A DNA stretch of 64,000 nt from Leisingera aquimarina DSM 24565 (GCF_000473165.1 NZ_KI421504.1:272501-336500), one strand, 5' to 3'; counted from the stretch's first letter, positions 28,087 through 37,697 are shown. Numbers and translations are program-made. The notes: generated by a model from the sequence alone, not told the origin.

Positions 28087-30047
28087 CAGATCAGACGATG
28101 GTTCTTTCTGGAAAACCTCAAACATGGACACGCGCCAGGACCGGCTGGGCGCTGTTTGCACTGGCCTGCGTTCTGGCGGCGGGCAACGCCGTGCTGCCTG
28201 CAGGGCTGGTAAGGCCGCCTGAATGGCTGGTGCTGCCTTTTGCCGACTGGATCAACGCGATCTTTAATTTCCTGCGCGACGACCTTGGGCTAATCTACCT
28301 GACCCGCGCCTTTGCTGATGGGGTTGAATGGTTGCTCGATGTGACCGCCAACTTGCTTTACGGCAAAAACCGCTGGCCACGCGTCGGCCCCATTCCGTGG
28401 ACAGTGATCGCCAGCATCGGCTTTGTTATCGGCTATGCGTTGCAAGGCTGGCGGTTGTCGCTGCTGACCGGTGGCACCTTTGTCTGGATCGCCGTCATGG
28501 GGCAGTGGAAATGGGCAATGGAAACACTCTCCGTTATCGTTGTCGCGGCCCCGTTCTCGATCCTCTTCGGACTGCTTATGGGCATCCTCGCCTGGCGCTC
28601 GAAAAACTTTGAGCGGATCCTCAATCCAATCCTCAACATCGCGCAAAGCCTGCCGCATTTCGCCTATATGATTCCGGTGGTGGTCTTTATAGGAGTCGGT
28701 CCCAAGGCGGGTGCCATCGTCACCATCATCTTTTCCGTACCGCCGATGATCCGCATGTCCTTGCTGGGTTTGCGCAAGGTCCCGCATGAAGTGATTGAAA
28801 GCGGGCACATGTGCGGCTCCACCCGCTGGCAGCTGTTGCGCCACGTCCGCATCCCCACCGCCCGGACCGAGATCCTGGTCGGCGTGAACCAAGTCATCAT
28901 GCAGTGCCTTGCGATGGTGGTTCTGGCCAGTTTCATCGGCATGCCTGGACTGGGCCAGAAGCTGCTGCAATTGCTGCAGGCGCTGAAGATCGGCCGCTCG
29001 GTCGAGATCGGCATCACCATCGTGTTGCTGGCCGTCATGCTGGACCGCTGCACCAAAGCCTGGGCGACAAAGCAGCCTGAGCATTTTGACAAGGGCATCT
29101 CCTTTGCGGTCCGCAACAAGTTTCTGCTAATCGCTGCGGGCCTTTCCCTTGCCTGCTTTGTTCTTGCACAATTCATTCCGTTGATGGACCAGATCGGCCG
29201 CCGCGAAGCCTTCACTATTTCCAAGCCGATTGATGCCGTTGCGGACTGGTTCATCGTGCTGATTGATCCGGTCACTCAGTGGCTGCGCTGGTTTCTGATC
29301 ACCTGGGTGCTGATCCCGATCCGCGATGCCTTCCTATGGATGCCGTATGCGGCAGTGCTGACGCTGCTGGCTGCCGCAGGCTGGGCCATCGGCGGCCTGC
29401 GCTCGGCGCTGGTGTGCGTTGCCTTCTTCGGCCTCATCGCCATGTCCGGCTGGTGGGACCGCGCGATGATTACGGTCTATACCGTGGTGGTTGCTGTCTC
29501 GATTGCCACCGTGCTGGGCTTTCCGCTGGGCATCTGGGGGTCGTTTCACGAGAAACGTGCCGCCATCGCCCTGCTCATCTGCGACACATTGCAAACTTTT
29601 CCCAGCTTCATCTACCTGATCCCGGTGGTCATGCTGTTCGGGGTGAACGATGTGGCGGTGATCGGCGCGGTTGTCCTCTTTGCTGCCGTGCCGCTGGTGC
29701 GCTACACAATTGAAGGATTGCGCCAAGTGCCCGAAACCCTGATCGAAGCCGCTGATATGTCCGGTGCCACCCGGATGCAGACCCTATGGAAGGTCCGCCT
29801 GCCGATGGCGCTGCCCACCATCATGGTCGGGGTGAACCAATCGGTTATGTTCTCGTTGTTTATGGTAATCATTGCCGCCTTTATCGGCACCCAGGACCTG
29901 GGCCAGGAAATGCAGCGTGCGCTGTCTTCTACCGATGTGGGCAAAGGCCTGGTGCTCGGTCTTGCCGTCGCTTTCATGGGACTGATGGTCGACCACCTGG
30001 TCAGCACCTGGGCAAAGACCAAGAAAGATGCGCTGGGGCTGGAGTGA
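28083..30047 (+). CDS. Betaine/TMAO-type ABC transporter permease, two fused permease units
   Basis: 654 residues in the inner membrane. Two ProW-like halves are visible, each with an EAA-type cytoplasmic loop: EVIESGHMCGSTRWQLLRHV then NQVIMQCLAMVVLASFIG in the first half, and TLIEAADMSGATRMQTLWKV then NQSVMFSLFMVIIAAFIG in the second. A single chain can therefore supply both permease positions of the transporter. This duplication is usual for roseobacter betaine/TMAO-type systems. It is the last gene of the operon. Confidence 0.92.
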   Translation: MTDQTMVLSGKPQTWTRARTGWALFALACVLAAGNAVLPAGLVRPPEWLVLPFADWINAIFNFLRDDLGLIYLTRAFADGVEWLLDVTANLLYGKNRWPRVGPIPWTVIASIGFVIGYALQGWRLSLLTGGTFVWIAVMGQWKWAMETLSVIVVAAPFSILFGLLMGILAWRSKNFERILNPILNIAQSLPHFAYMIPVVVFIGVGPKAGAIVTIIFSVPPMIRMSLLGLRKVPHEVIESGHMCGSTRWQLLRHVRIPTARTEILVGVNQVIMQCLAMVVLASFIGMPGLGQKLLQLLQALKIGRSVEIGITIVLLAVMLDRCTKAWATKQPEHFDKGISFAVRNKFLLIAAGLSLACFVLAQFIPLMDQIGRREAFTISKPIDAVADWFIVLIDPVTQWLRWFLITWVLIPIRDAFLWMPYAAVLTLLAAAGWAIGGLRSALVCVAFFGLIAMSGWWDRAMITVYTVVVAVSIATVLGFPLGIWGSFHEKRAAIALLICDTLQTFPSFIYLIPVVMLFGVNDVAVIGAVVLFAAVPLVRYTIEGLRQVPETLIEAADMSGATRMQTLWKVRLPMALPTIMVGVNQSVMFSLFMVIIAAFIGTQDLGQEMQRALSSTDVGKGLVLGLAVAFMGLMVDHLVSTWAKTKKDALGLE

Positions 30048-30539
30048 CATCGCGACTACCCGAAGGCGTCCCGCTAATCGCCATCGCAGGCGTTTGTGGG
30101 GATACAGCAACATTCGCTGTCTGTTCATGGATGCCAACGGCAACGGCTAATCGAACCTGACAGTTCCGAACGCCGCGAAGCGCTCGCAAACCTGGAAAAC
30201 CTCAGCCGCGCCATAGCCAAGCGTACGTCCTCGACGTCGACGATCTAGGCATCTCCCATTGACCGGTCCGGCACGACGCGCCGGATCGGTCGCACTTCTT
30301 GGCGCCTTGTGCCCAGCTTGTGTCCGAGCGCTCAGCATCGCCTTGTCCCATATTCAAGGGCAAGATGGCAATGAACCGCCCCAGGTTTTCCGGAGGCTTC
30401 AACTCCTATGCCGCCTCATCCAGTCGTCGCCTCATTTGGCATCCAACTTTGTAAACGCGCCCAATACAATATCCGATGTTGCGGAGCAGAAAATTCGCAA
30501 AGCACGGGAAGAGAACAACAAGGATTGAGCGGCCCCGCT
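30048..30539. other. Intergenic stretch without a supported gene
   Basis: About 490 bp between the transporter operon and the IS element. Several short frames are open on both strands, none with a recognisable domain or ribosome site. It may hold decayed sequence next to the IS insertion. Confidence 0.5.
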
Positions 30540-30559
30540 TGAGTGGTCCAAGTTGAAAG

Positions 30560-31423
30560 TTAGTGCATGGTTGGCCTTTGGTCTACCGGAACAATGGCCT
30601 CTGGAGCCGGTGGGCGGTAGCCCAGAGCACTGTGTGGTCGTCTGGTGTTGTAGTGTTTTCTCCAACTTTCGATGATGATCTGGGCTTCCCGCAGCGAGTA
30701 AAAGACCTCACCGTTCAGCAGCTCGTCGCGCATGCGCCCGTTGAAGCTTTCGCAATATCCGTTCTCCCACGGTGACCCGGGTTCGATGAATGCGGTCTTA
30801 GCCCCAACTGCTTTGATCCAGCCTCTGACGGCCTCAGCTATGAATTCGGGGCCGTTGTCAGACCTGATGTAAGCAGGCACGCCCCGAAGAATGAACAGGT
30901 CGGTCAGAACATCAATGACCTCGGTCGAGTTCAGCTGCCGCCTCACCCGGGTCGCCAAACATTCCCGACTGTGTTCGTCCAGAATATTCAATGTCCTGAA
31001 CGCTCGACCATCGTCTGTTCGATGATGCACGAAGTCGTACGACCAGACGTGATTGCGATACTCTGGCCGCAGCCGAACACACGAACCATTGTTGAGCCAG
31101 AGCCGCCCTTTCTTGGGCTGTTTCATGGGAACCTTTAGCCCCTCTCGCCGCCATAGACGTTCGACGCGCTTGTCGTTCACCTGCCAGCCTGCGTCTCACA
31201 GCAGAGCGGCAATCCGACGGTAGCCATATCGACCATACTGACGTGTCAGCTCGATCATGTCCTCGACCAGGCGGTCTTCGTCAGCACGCCCAAGTGGCAA
31301 CCGGCGCTGCGTGGATCGGTGCTGGCCCAGGACGCGGCATACACGGCGTTCGGAAATCTTGATTTGGCTACGCACATGATCGATGCAGGCACGGCGGCGC
31401 GAGGGGCTCAGAAGTTTCCCTTT
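30560..31423 (-). pseudogene. IS3-family transposase OrfB with an internal stop
   Basis: The integrase-type protein reads from KLLSPSRRRACIDHV to YRRIAALL, meets TGA at 31196-31198, then continues in the same frame as [19 protein letters not shown]. The expected residue at the stop is Arg, so a single CGA-to-TGA change explains it. The downstream part has catalytic Asp residues ([18 protein letters not shown]) and Glu ([16 protein letters not shown]). Confidence 0.88.
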
Positions 31424-31686
31424 GCGGCCTCTGACAGGATCAGTTTGTCGAGTGTAAGATCTGAAACGGCACGGCGAAGGCGCTCGTTCTCCTTCTGGAG
31501 CCGCTTCAGTTCCTTGAGTTGTTCTGTGCCCATTCCGCCGTACTTCTTCTTCCAACGGCAATAGGTTTGTTCCGTCACACTGATCTGCCGAATGGCGTCT
31601 ATTCGGGGCATGCCTTGCCCCATCAGCACTTCAACCTGCCGTAACTTCACGACAATCTCTTCAGGCTTGGGTCTCTTAATCGCCAT
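31408..31686 (-). CDS. IS3-family transposase OrfA
   Basis: 92 residues. The HTH (PEEIVVKLRQVEVLMGQGMP, DAIRQISVTEQTYCRWKKKY) is followed by a leucine-zipper-like helix (LKELKRLQKENERLRRAVSD). The end (SEAAKGNF) overlaps the start of orfB, where a frameshift would fuse the two products. Confidence 0.88.
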   Translation of the reverse strand: MAIKRPKPEEIVVKLRQVEVLMGQGMPRIDAIRQISVTEQTYCRWKKKYGGMGTEQLKELKRLQKENERLRRAVSDLTLDKLILSEAAKGNF

Positions 31687-31853
31687 CTATGGTCCTCCGC
31701 TTTCCTAATCATAGGGGCGGACCACTTCATTGGGGGAGGCTCAGTGTCCGCTCTGCGCCGTTTGCGGCACGCTGCACATGCGCAGGTCTGCCCGGTGGTC
31801 AGTAACCGCAATGGGCTCACTCCCAACTTCCCCCCTGGGCAGTGAACGACTTC

Positions 31854-32240
31854 TCAGACCCACCATTGGTCGATGGTTGCGATTTCTTCGTCAGTCCATC
31901 CGAAGTGATGGGCGAATTCGTGAATAACAACATGCGCGATCAACTCGTTCAGTTCGACATTGCCGCGATCGCGCCATTCCGCCAGGATCGGTTGACGGAA
32001 GAGCCAGACAACATCCGGAGGCGGCCCCATGTCGAGAATGGACTTCTCGGTCATGGGAATTCCCTCGTAGAGCCCCGTCAGTTCGTGCGGATCCGCAAAA
32101 CCAAGATCGTCCAGCATGGTCGGCGCAGGCCACTCGGCAATGCACAGAATGACGTTTTCTGCAGCAGGCCGGAATGCCCCCGGTAGGGAAGCAATAGTGG
32201 CGCGCGCGATCTTCTCGAAATGCTCAAGGTCCTGGTCCAT
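31854..32240 (-). CDS. Zincin-like metallopeptidase family protein
   Basis: 128 residues beginning MDQDLEHFEKIARATIASLP. HEFAHHFGW is an HExxH zinc site, and the downstream Asp (TDEEIATID) is placed as in the short zincin-like family found widely in Proteobacteria (PF06262-type). The frame is open to 32339, but the internal ATG gives the usual family N-terminus and length. The biological role of this family is unclear. It is a single gene on the minus strand next to the IS element. Confidence 0.8.
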   Translation of the reverse strand: MDQDLEHFEKIARATIASLPGAFRPAAENVILCIAEWPAPTMLDDLGFADPHELTGLYEGIPMTEKSILDMGPPPDVVWLFRQPILAEWRDRGNVELNELIAHVVIHEFAHHFGWTDEEIATIDQWWV

Positions 32241-32736
32241 GCACTGTATATGGTTTCTTGAAACGGTGTAGTGAACCGCTAAGACCGAGGAGGAAGTCCA
32301 TATGCCTGGCGCGAGCAGTAGCCTCGGCCCATAAAGCACGATTTGCGTTGGCTGCCGGCAACAGTTTCCTTTCTAAGAGCAAAGGTCGGCCCTTTGCGGT
32401 CATCCATCGGACTTCCGCATGCGGCATTGCAGCTTCCCCAAACCGGCCGTTGGTACACAGTGCAGCATTTCAGGAGCAGAAGCGGACTTAACGGTCGTTC
32501 GCCGCAGGCGCAGTCTGGGCATCACTCTGCGTCAGCTTTACGCAGATAGCGGACCCTGCAAAACTGCAAACTATCGCCTCCTTTCCTAGCAGATTCGGCT
32601 TATTGCTGACGTCGATCAACGGGGACATCGCCGCGGCGCAGCTTCCCCAGAGCGGCCGTTCGCACCTGATTGAAATGGCAAAGACCAACCTGGAGACTGA
32701 CTAAAGGCTCAACCTTGGATTTTTTTAAACCACTGC
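32241..32736. other. Intergenic stretch with a degenerate repeat
   Basis: No supported gene. A motif of about 24 bp, GCAGCTTCCCCA followed by CGGCCGTT, occurs at 32429-32453 and again at 32638-32662 with two or three differences. Similar decayed sequences (AGCGGACTTAACGG is nearby) look like remnants of a dispersed intergenic family. Confidence 0.45.
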
Positions 32737-33192
32737 CTAAAGTGACAGGCCGCGCGATCGTCTGGGCAGTTTTTCAGCTTCGCTTTCGGACAATCGGGCG
32801 GCCTCAAGCTTCTGCAAAATCTCTTCAGGCATGGGCATCGCGTGCGGCTGGGGGTGCTGACAAACGTGCAGCTCCATGAACTCGCCAACACTGGCCAAAG
32901 CAGTGCCGTTGAACATCTGCATGTGCAGATGGAACCGCTTGCTGTCGCATCCGACAATACGCGTTTCGACCCGGACCCGGGCACCTTCCTTCACCTCGCG
33001 GAGAAAGAACTTGTGATCCTCCAGCAGGTAGATGGTGCAGCCGGTGCGCCTGCGGTAAGCCTCGTCAAAGCCGATCTCGTCCTGAAAGGCATCCACCGCC
33101 AGACTGAAAACCAGCCCGTAATAGCTGTCCCGCATGTGGCCGTTGTAGTCGATCCACTCGGGCAGGACATTTGTTTCAAAGCTGTAGACCAT
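32737..33192 (-). CDS. Hotdog-fold thioesterase family protein
   Basis: 151 residues. EWIDYNGHMRDSYYGLVFSLAVD is the 4HBT-type active-site region. The start ATG at 33192 lies two bases after the stop of the amidohydrolase gene, with GAGGGG as ribosome site, so translation is coupled. Similar proteins in carnitine catabolism act on betainyl-CoA; here the neighbours do not include carnitine dehydrogenase, so the substrate is unknown. It is the last gene of the leftward operon. Confidence 0.8.
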   Translation of the reverse strand: MVYSFETNVLPEWIDYNGHMRDSYYGLVFSLAVDAFQDEIGFDEAYRRRTGCTIYLLEDHKFFLREVKEGARVRVETRIVGCDSKRFHLHMQMFNGTALASVGEFMELHVCQHPQPHAMPMPEEILQKLEAARLSESEAEKLPRRSRGLSL

Positions 33193-33194
33193 TT

Positions 33195-34085
33195 TCACCC
33201 CTCTTGTGCTGGCCGTGCCAGGCCATAGAACCGCGCTGCTGTTCCGCCGAAAACCATGGCATGCTGCTCTGGCGGCACAAGCGCGCGGTAGGCCCCAGCA
33301 AGCGCGGCGTAATCCGAAGACAGGCTGTCGACCGGGAAGTTGGAACCGAACATGCAGCGTTCGGCACCGAACTGTTCCACGCAGGTTTCGACCAGCGGGC
33401 GGATGCTGTCCTGGGTCCAGCCATGGTCGAACATGCCTAGTCCGGACAGTTTGCAGGTGACGGTTGGCAGCGCAGACAGATGCCGCAGCGCCTCTGCCCA
33501 GCCGGCGATGCCCGCCGGGCTCCTGTCATGCGGCGACCCGGCGTGGCACAGGGCCACCTGTGTTTCAGGCGCATGGGCCAGCACCGCGGCGGTTTTCTCC
33601 ATCAGCTCGGGGAGCAATTGCAGATCAAAGGCCAGCCCGCGCCGGCCCAGCTCGCGCAGCCCGTCCAGAAACAGGGGGTCGTCCAGCAGCGTATTGGTGC
33701 CGGTCACCGCATCCTCGCCCGGCGCCCGCCCGACAATCTGGCGCGCGCCGCGCACCGAGGCCAGGCTTTGGAACCGGTCCAGCTGCGCGTCTCTGTCCGC
33801 TGCGGTCAGATCACAGAACACCACCTGCGCCATCACCCAGCCGGAATTGGCGCGGGCCACGCTGTCTACCCACTGCGCCTCTTGCCAGCCGTCGGCTGCA
33901 CCAACCTGGATATGCACCGAAGCCCCGGCGCCCAGGGCCGAGGCATCCTTACGGAATTCCCCGATCAGGTAATCCCGCTGGATCGGCGCCGGGTCGCCAA
34001 AGAACCGCCGGGCTCCGGCCTCCATCAGCCAGGGGTAATGCACCGCCTGCAGGTCCCAGAGATGGTGATGCGCGTCGACGATCAT
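33195..34085 (-). CDS. Amidohydrolase-2 family TIM-barrel hydrolase
   Basis: 296 residues. MIVDAHHHLWD carries the N-terminal HxH metal motif, CHAGSPHD a further His, and MFGSNFPVDSL the conserved strand-8 region with Asp. This is the COG3618 type that includes lactonases such as 2-pyrone-4,6-dicarboxylate and sugar-lactone hydrolases. The start overlaps the SnoaL gene stop by 4 bp. A lactone product of the HisD-like or SDR enzyme would be a plausible substrate; this is speculation from context. Confidence 0.85.
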   Translation of the reverse strand: MIVDAHHHLWDLQAVHYPWLMEAGARRFFGDPAPIQRDYLIGEFRKDASALGAGASVHIQVGAADGWQEAQWVDSVARANSGWVMAQVVFCDLTAADRDAQLDRFQSLASVRGARQIVGRAPGEDAVTGTNTLLDDPLFLDGLRELGRRGLAFDLQLLPELMEKTAAVLAHAPETQVALCHAGSPHDRSPAGIAGWAEALRHLSALPTVTCKLSGLGMFDHGWTQDSIRPLVETCVEQFGAERCMFGSNFPVDSLSSDYAALAGAYRALVPPEQHAMVFGGTAARFYGLARPAQEG

Positions 34086-35083
34086 GGCTGCTCAATCCCC
34101 GTTGTCCGCCCCAGGATGTCCACACCCTGCTGATGCCAGAAGTGCAGCAGGTCGATGAATATCCAATTCTCCGCCAGCTTGTCTCCGTCCCGCCGGTAGA
34201 TGTCGATCACCCGGAACTCGCCGGTCTTGCCGGTGGCGGGCATCCCCATGAAGCCGCCGGTATGGCGGGCGGTGAAGTTCGGCCAGCCGAAAAAACCGCC
34301 ATAATGCCCCTCGGCCATGCGGCAAAGGTGGCCGGTCTTGGACCGCTCGGTGAATGCAGCACGGAATGGGCCAGAGTGCTGCTTGGCATAGCGTTCGATT
34401 GTGTAGGTGGCACCAATGCCCGAGGGGCCCCACCAGATCATGTCGTCATGCCAGGTGCGGGCCAGCTCCTCTTCCAGCGTCATGTTACTGTCCCACTGGC
34501 CCAGATCGGCAATCATTGCTTCGATGGCTGCCAGGGTTCTTGTGCCCTCCTCCGCCGGCTGCGCGTCAAACAGCAGACCGTCATGGGTTACCGGTCCCGG
34601 CTGCACCAGTTGCGCGCCGGTCCCAACCGGGAAAGGCTGCAGCCCGGCCTGCAGCATCAGGTGCGGGATGTCAAAATACATCGCGGTCTCGGTGATCCTG
34701 CCGTCTTCAACCCTGTGAAAGGCGCAGTAGCGCAAGAACGCCATCTTGCGGGTCGGGCGGATACCCAGCCAGGCACCGTCATGCAGCCCCATCAGATGCC
34801 CCATCGAGCAGACCCAGACGCCGCCCGGATCATCAAACCGGTTCTGTCCGGCAAAGAACACATCGATACGGCGCTGCAGTCGCGTCAGGTTTTGCCGCAG
34901 CGGCACCCAGAACTGCGTGCCGACCTCCTTAGCACCGTGGATCTCGCCGAACGGGTGAAAGCCGCGCCACAACAGATCGGGGCTGCAATGCTGCGCCATG
35001 ACGGCAGGAATTTCCGCTGCCGCCGCCTGGTCCAACGCGTGGTAAAAGCTGCGCACCACTTGCTTTTCAGCTTGAAAGCTCAT
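34082..35083 (-). CDS. SnoaL/NTF2-like protein (two-domain)
   Basis: 333 residues made of two related alpha+beta barrel units. The first includes VRSFYHALDQAAAAEIPAVM and GVWVCSMGHLMG; the second GIGATYTIERYAKQHSGPFR with DGDKLAENWIFIDLLHFWHQ. SnoaL-like proteins can be cyclases, isomerases or binding proteins. This is the first gene of the leftward operon that reads from the LacI-operator region. Three other SnoaL-like genes occur within 11 kb. Confidence 0.8.
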   Translation of the reverse strand: MSFQAEKQVVRSFYHALDQAAAAEIPAVMAQHCSPDLLWRGFHPFGEIHGAKEVGTQFWVPLRQNLTRLQRRIDVFFAGQNRFDDPGGVWVCSMGHLMGLHDGAWLGIRPTRKMAFLRYCAFHRVEDGRITETAMYFDIPHLMLQAGLQPFPVGTGAQLVQPGPVTHDGLLFDAQPAEEGTRTLAAIEAMIADLGQWDSNMTLEEELARTWHDDMIWWGPSGIGATYTIERYAKQHSGPFRAAFTERSKTGHLCRMAEGHYGGFFGWPNFTARHTGGFMGMPATGKTGEFRVIDIYRRDGDKLAENWIFIDLLHFWHQQGVDILGRTTGIEQP

Positions 35084-35154
35084 TTTAAAATTCCTTTTGG
35101 TTCAACGGCTTCCTAGCCTTTACGCCCAAGTGAATCACCGTCTTTCCGGCAATA

Positions 35155-35170
35155 TTGCATACGTATGCAA
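35155..35170. promoter_or_regulatory. LacI-type operator 1 (perfect 16-bp palindrome)
   Basis: TTGCATACGTATGCAA is an exact palindrome with the central CG typical of LacI/GalR operators. It lies in the 172-bp gap between the two divergent operons of the catabolic region. Confidence 0.75.
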
Positions 35171-35208
35171 AAAAGTCTTGCCAGATTTGATGCCGCAGGA
35201 ATACAGTT

Positions 35209-35224
35209 TTGCAAACGTATGCAA
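35209..35224. promoter_or_regulatory. LacI-type operator 2
   Basis: TTGCAAACGTATGCAA differs from operator 1 at one position. Centres are 54 bp apart, about five helical turns, which suits binding by a LacI tetramer or pair of dimers. The likely binder is the LacI protein at 43567. Confidence 0.7.
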
Positions 35225-35255
35225 TTGTTGATTCTCCTGGGGAGGGAGCAGCGGT

Positions 35256-36308
35256 ATGGCCGAGATTCAGCTTCGCAATGTAGGCAAGCGCTGGGGCAGC
35301 TTCGTGGGGGTTGAAAACTTTGACCTAACCATTGCTGACAAGGAATTTCTGGTGCTGCTAGGCCCTTCAGGCTGCGGCAAGACCACCACCATGCGGATGA
35401 TCGCAGGGCTGGAGGATGTCACTGATGGCGAGATCCGGATCGGTGGCGAAGTAGTCAACGATCTCGACCCCAAGGACCGCGATGTCGCGATGGTGTTCCA
35501 GTCCTACGCGCTTTACCCGAACATGAACGTCTACGAGAACATCCGCTTCCCGCTGAAAGTGCGCGGCATTGATCCCGCCACCCATGACGACCGGGTCATG
35601 CAGGCCGCCGACCGGGTAGAACTGCGCGACTTCCTGCATCGCAAACCGGCCGAGCTGTCGGGCGGCCAGCGGCAGCGTGTGGCCCTGGCCCGTGCCATCG
35701 TGCGCAAGCCCAAGGTCTTTCTGATGGACGAGCCGCTCAGCAACCTTGATGCCAAGCTGCGGGTCTCCACCCGTGCCCAGATCAAGAATCTCAGCCATGA
35801 CCTGCAGGCCACCACCATCTACGTGACTCATGACCAGATCGAGGCGATGACGCTCGCCGACCGGGTTGTGGTGATGAAGAAGGGCGTGGTCCAGCAGGTC
35901 GGCGCTCCGACCGAAATCTATGACCGGCCCGCCAACACCTTTGTTGCCAGCTTCATTGGCTCTCCGGCAATGAACCTGATGGAGGGAGAAGTCACAGGCG
36001 GCGTCTTCTGGGCGCAGAATGTGGAAATCGCCGGGGTTGCAGCACCGGACGGCCCTCTGACGCTTGGCTTCCGCGCCGAAGACGCGGGGCTCGCAACCGG
36101 CGGTCACGGCCAGATCAACGCCCCGATCTACACGCTGGAACTGCTGGGTGATGCCACCATGATCTCGGTCCGCGTCGGCGGCGCTTTGGTCTCGGTCAAG
36201 GCGGACAAAAGCTTCCGGGCCGAGATCGGAGACATGGTTTCGCTCTCGGTGCCCAAGGAAATCTGCCACCTCTTCCAGGCCGGAAGCGGTGCGCGGCTGG
36301 AGAACTGA
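35256..36308 (+). CDS. Sugar-type (MalK/UgpC-like) ABC transporter ATP-binding protein
   Basis: 350 residues. Walker A GPSGCGKTT, signature LSGGQRQRVALARAIV, Walker B VFLMDEPLSNLDAKL and switch THDQIEAM are followed by a TOBE-type regulatory domain (FIGSPAMNLMEGEV). It is the first gene of the rightward operon; GGGGAGGGAGC precedes the ATG. MalK-like subunits serve importers for sugars, polyols and related solutes. Confidence 0.93.
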   Translation: MAEIQLRNVGKRWGSFVGVENFDLTIADKEFLVLLGPSGCGKTTTMRMIAGLEDVTDGEIRIGGEVVNDLDPKDRDVAMVFQSYALYPNMNVYENIRFPLKVRGIDPATHDDRVMQAADRVELRDFLHRKPAELSGGQRQRVALARAIVRKPKVFLMDEPLSNLDAKLRVSTRAQIKNLSHDLQATTIYVTHDQIEAMTLADRVVVMKKGVVQQVGAPTEIYDRPANTFVASFIGSPAMNLMEGEVTGGVFWAQNVEIAGVAAPDGPLTLGFRAEDAGLATGGHGQINAPIYTLELLGDATMISVRVGGALVSVKADKSFRAEIGDMVSLSVPKEICHLFQAGSGARLEN

Positions 36309-36389
36309 ACCAGCATAACGCCGTCCTGCATGCAGGGAAGGTTCACCGGGCCAAACCCTTCATATGCGGCCCGAAACAGGGAGGAAACT

Positions 36390-37625
36390 ATGTCGATCAA
36401 AAGCAAATTCATTCTAAGCGCTGCGGCTGTGTTCATGGGAAGCACCGCCTACGCTGGCTGCGGCCTCAGCGGCGGCAACGTCAGCATTCTTGGTAATGAA
36501 TTCGCCGCCATTCAGGCGGTTGCCGAAGGCGCCAAGCAATGCGCTGGCGGCGGCGTGACCGTGGAAAGCAACCTGAACAAGGACTACCGCGAGCTGCAGG
36601 TAGCTGCGCTGACCGCCAATCCGGCACAGTACACAACGGTCACCACCACCAACGCAGCCATTGTGCCGCTGCTGAACAGCGACCTGATCCGCCCGTTGGA
36701 TGACCTGATTGCCAAACACGGCCAGCACCTCAGCAAAAACCAGATGATCACCGTTGACGGCAAGGTCATGGCAGTTGCCTTCATGGCCAACGCCCAGCAC
36801 CTGTTCATCCGCGAAGACATCCTGAAAGCAGCCGGTGTCGAGGCTCCCAAAACCTATGAGGAAGTGATTGCAGCTGGCAAGGCAATCCAAGAAGCAGGCT
36901 TGATGCAATACCCCTTTGCTACAACCAGCCAAACCGGCTGGAATTTGGCTCAGGAGTTTGTGAACATGTACCTCGGCCACGGCGGCAGTTTCTTCAAGCC
37001 AGGCACCGCCGAGCCAAATGTCAACAACGAGACCGGTGTTGCAGCGCTGAACACTCTTAAAGAGCTGGTGTCGCTGTCCAACCCCGACTACCTGACCTTT
37101 GATTCCAATGCGGTCCAGTCCTCCTGGGAAGCGGGTGATGTGGCGATGGCTCATCTGTGGGGGTCGCGCGGCACCGGCATTCTGGACGACGAGGGGTCCA
37201 CTGCGGAAATCGTCAGCAACACCGCTCTGATCTCCTCGCCGACCGTCGGTGGCGGCAGCACCCCGGCGTCGACTCTGTGGTGGGACGGATTTGTAATTGC
37301 CAGCAACGCCAGCGACGAAGATGCCGAGGCGAGCTTTGTCGCGATGGTGAACGGCATCAGCCCGGAAGTCGTGAAGGCCAATAACGACGCCGCCGTCTGG
37401 CTGGCCGAAGGCTATGAGCCCTCGCCGGCCTCCGCAGGGGTTGCTGCCACGGCGACCGGCGGCACCAAGCCCTATCCGATGATCCCTTTCATGGGCCTGA
37501 TGCACACCGCGCTGGGGTCTGAACTGACCGAGTTCCTGCAAGGTTCGGAATCCGCAGAACAGGCTCTGGCCGATGTCGAGGCCTCCTATGTCGCCGCGGC
37601 CAAAGAAAAAGGCTTCCTGAACTAA
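36390..37625 (+). CDS. ABC transporter extracellular substrate-binding protein (sugar type)
   Basis: 411 residues with a signal peptide (MSIKSKFILSAAAVFMGSTAYA). Family-1 solute-binding features are visible: VAFMANAQHLFIREDILKAAG and WEAGDVAMAHLWGSRG. AGGGAGG lies 6 bases before the ATG at 36390; the frame is open upstream but without such a site. The mature N-terminus has Cys residues (CGLSGGN, QCAGGG) that may form a disulfide. The ligand is not predictable. Confidence 0.9.
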   Translation: MSIKSKFILSAAAVFMGSTAYAGCGLSGGNVSILGNEFAAIQAVAEGAKQCAGGGVTVESNLNKDYRELQVAALTANPAQYTTVTTTNAAIVPLLNSDLIRPLDDLIAKHGQHLSKNQMITVDGKVMAVAFMANAQHLFIREDILKAAGVEAPKTYEEVIAAGKAIQEAGLMQYPFATTSQTGWNLAQEFVNMYLGHGGSFFKPGTAEPNVNNETGVAALNTLKELVSLSNPDYLTFDSNAVQSSWEAGDVAMAHLWGSRGTGILDDEGSTAEIVSNTALISSPTVGGGSTPASTLWWDGFVIASNASDEDAEASFVAMVNGISPEVVKANNDAAVWLAEGYEPSPASAGVAATATGGTKPYPMIPFMGLMHTALGSELTEFLQGSESAEQALADVEASYVAAAKEKGFLN

Positions 37626-37697
37626 GGAACCCGCCAATGCAGGCAGAGCCCACCATCACGGCTCTGCCCCATCCACCCGTCTAGGGGACGATCCGAG

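Larger units (their letters stand above)
30540..31729 (-). mobile_element. IS3-family insertion sequence (IS407-like), probably inactive
   Basis: About 1.19 kb. The ends are short inverted repeats: TGAGTGGTCC at 30540 and TGAAGTGGTCC (minus strand) at 31729. orfA and orfB are on the minus strand in the IS3 arrangement. orfB has an in-frame stop at 31196. A clear target duplication is not visible. The subgroup call is from the look of OrfA (DAIRQISVTEQTYCRWKKKY). Confidence 0.82.

Noticed and set aside
33464-35116. A 550-codon plus-strand frame over the amidohydrolase and SnoaL genes
   Set aside because: Antisense shadow of two real genes; composition is Pro/Arg/Ala-rich and no ribosome site or domain is present.
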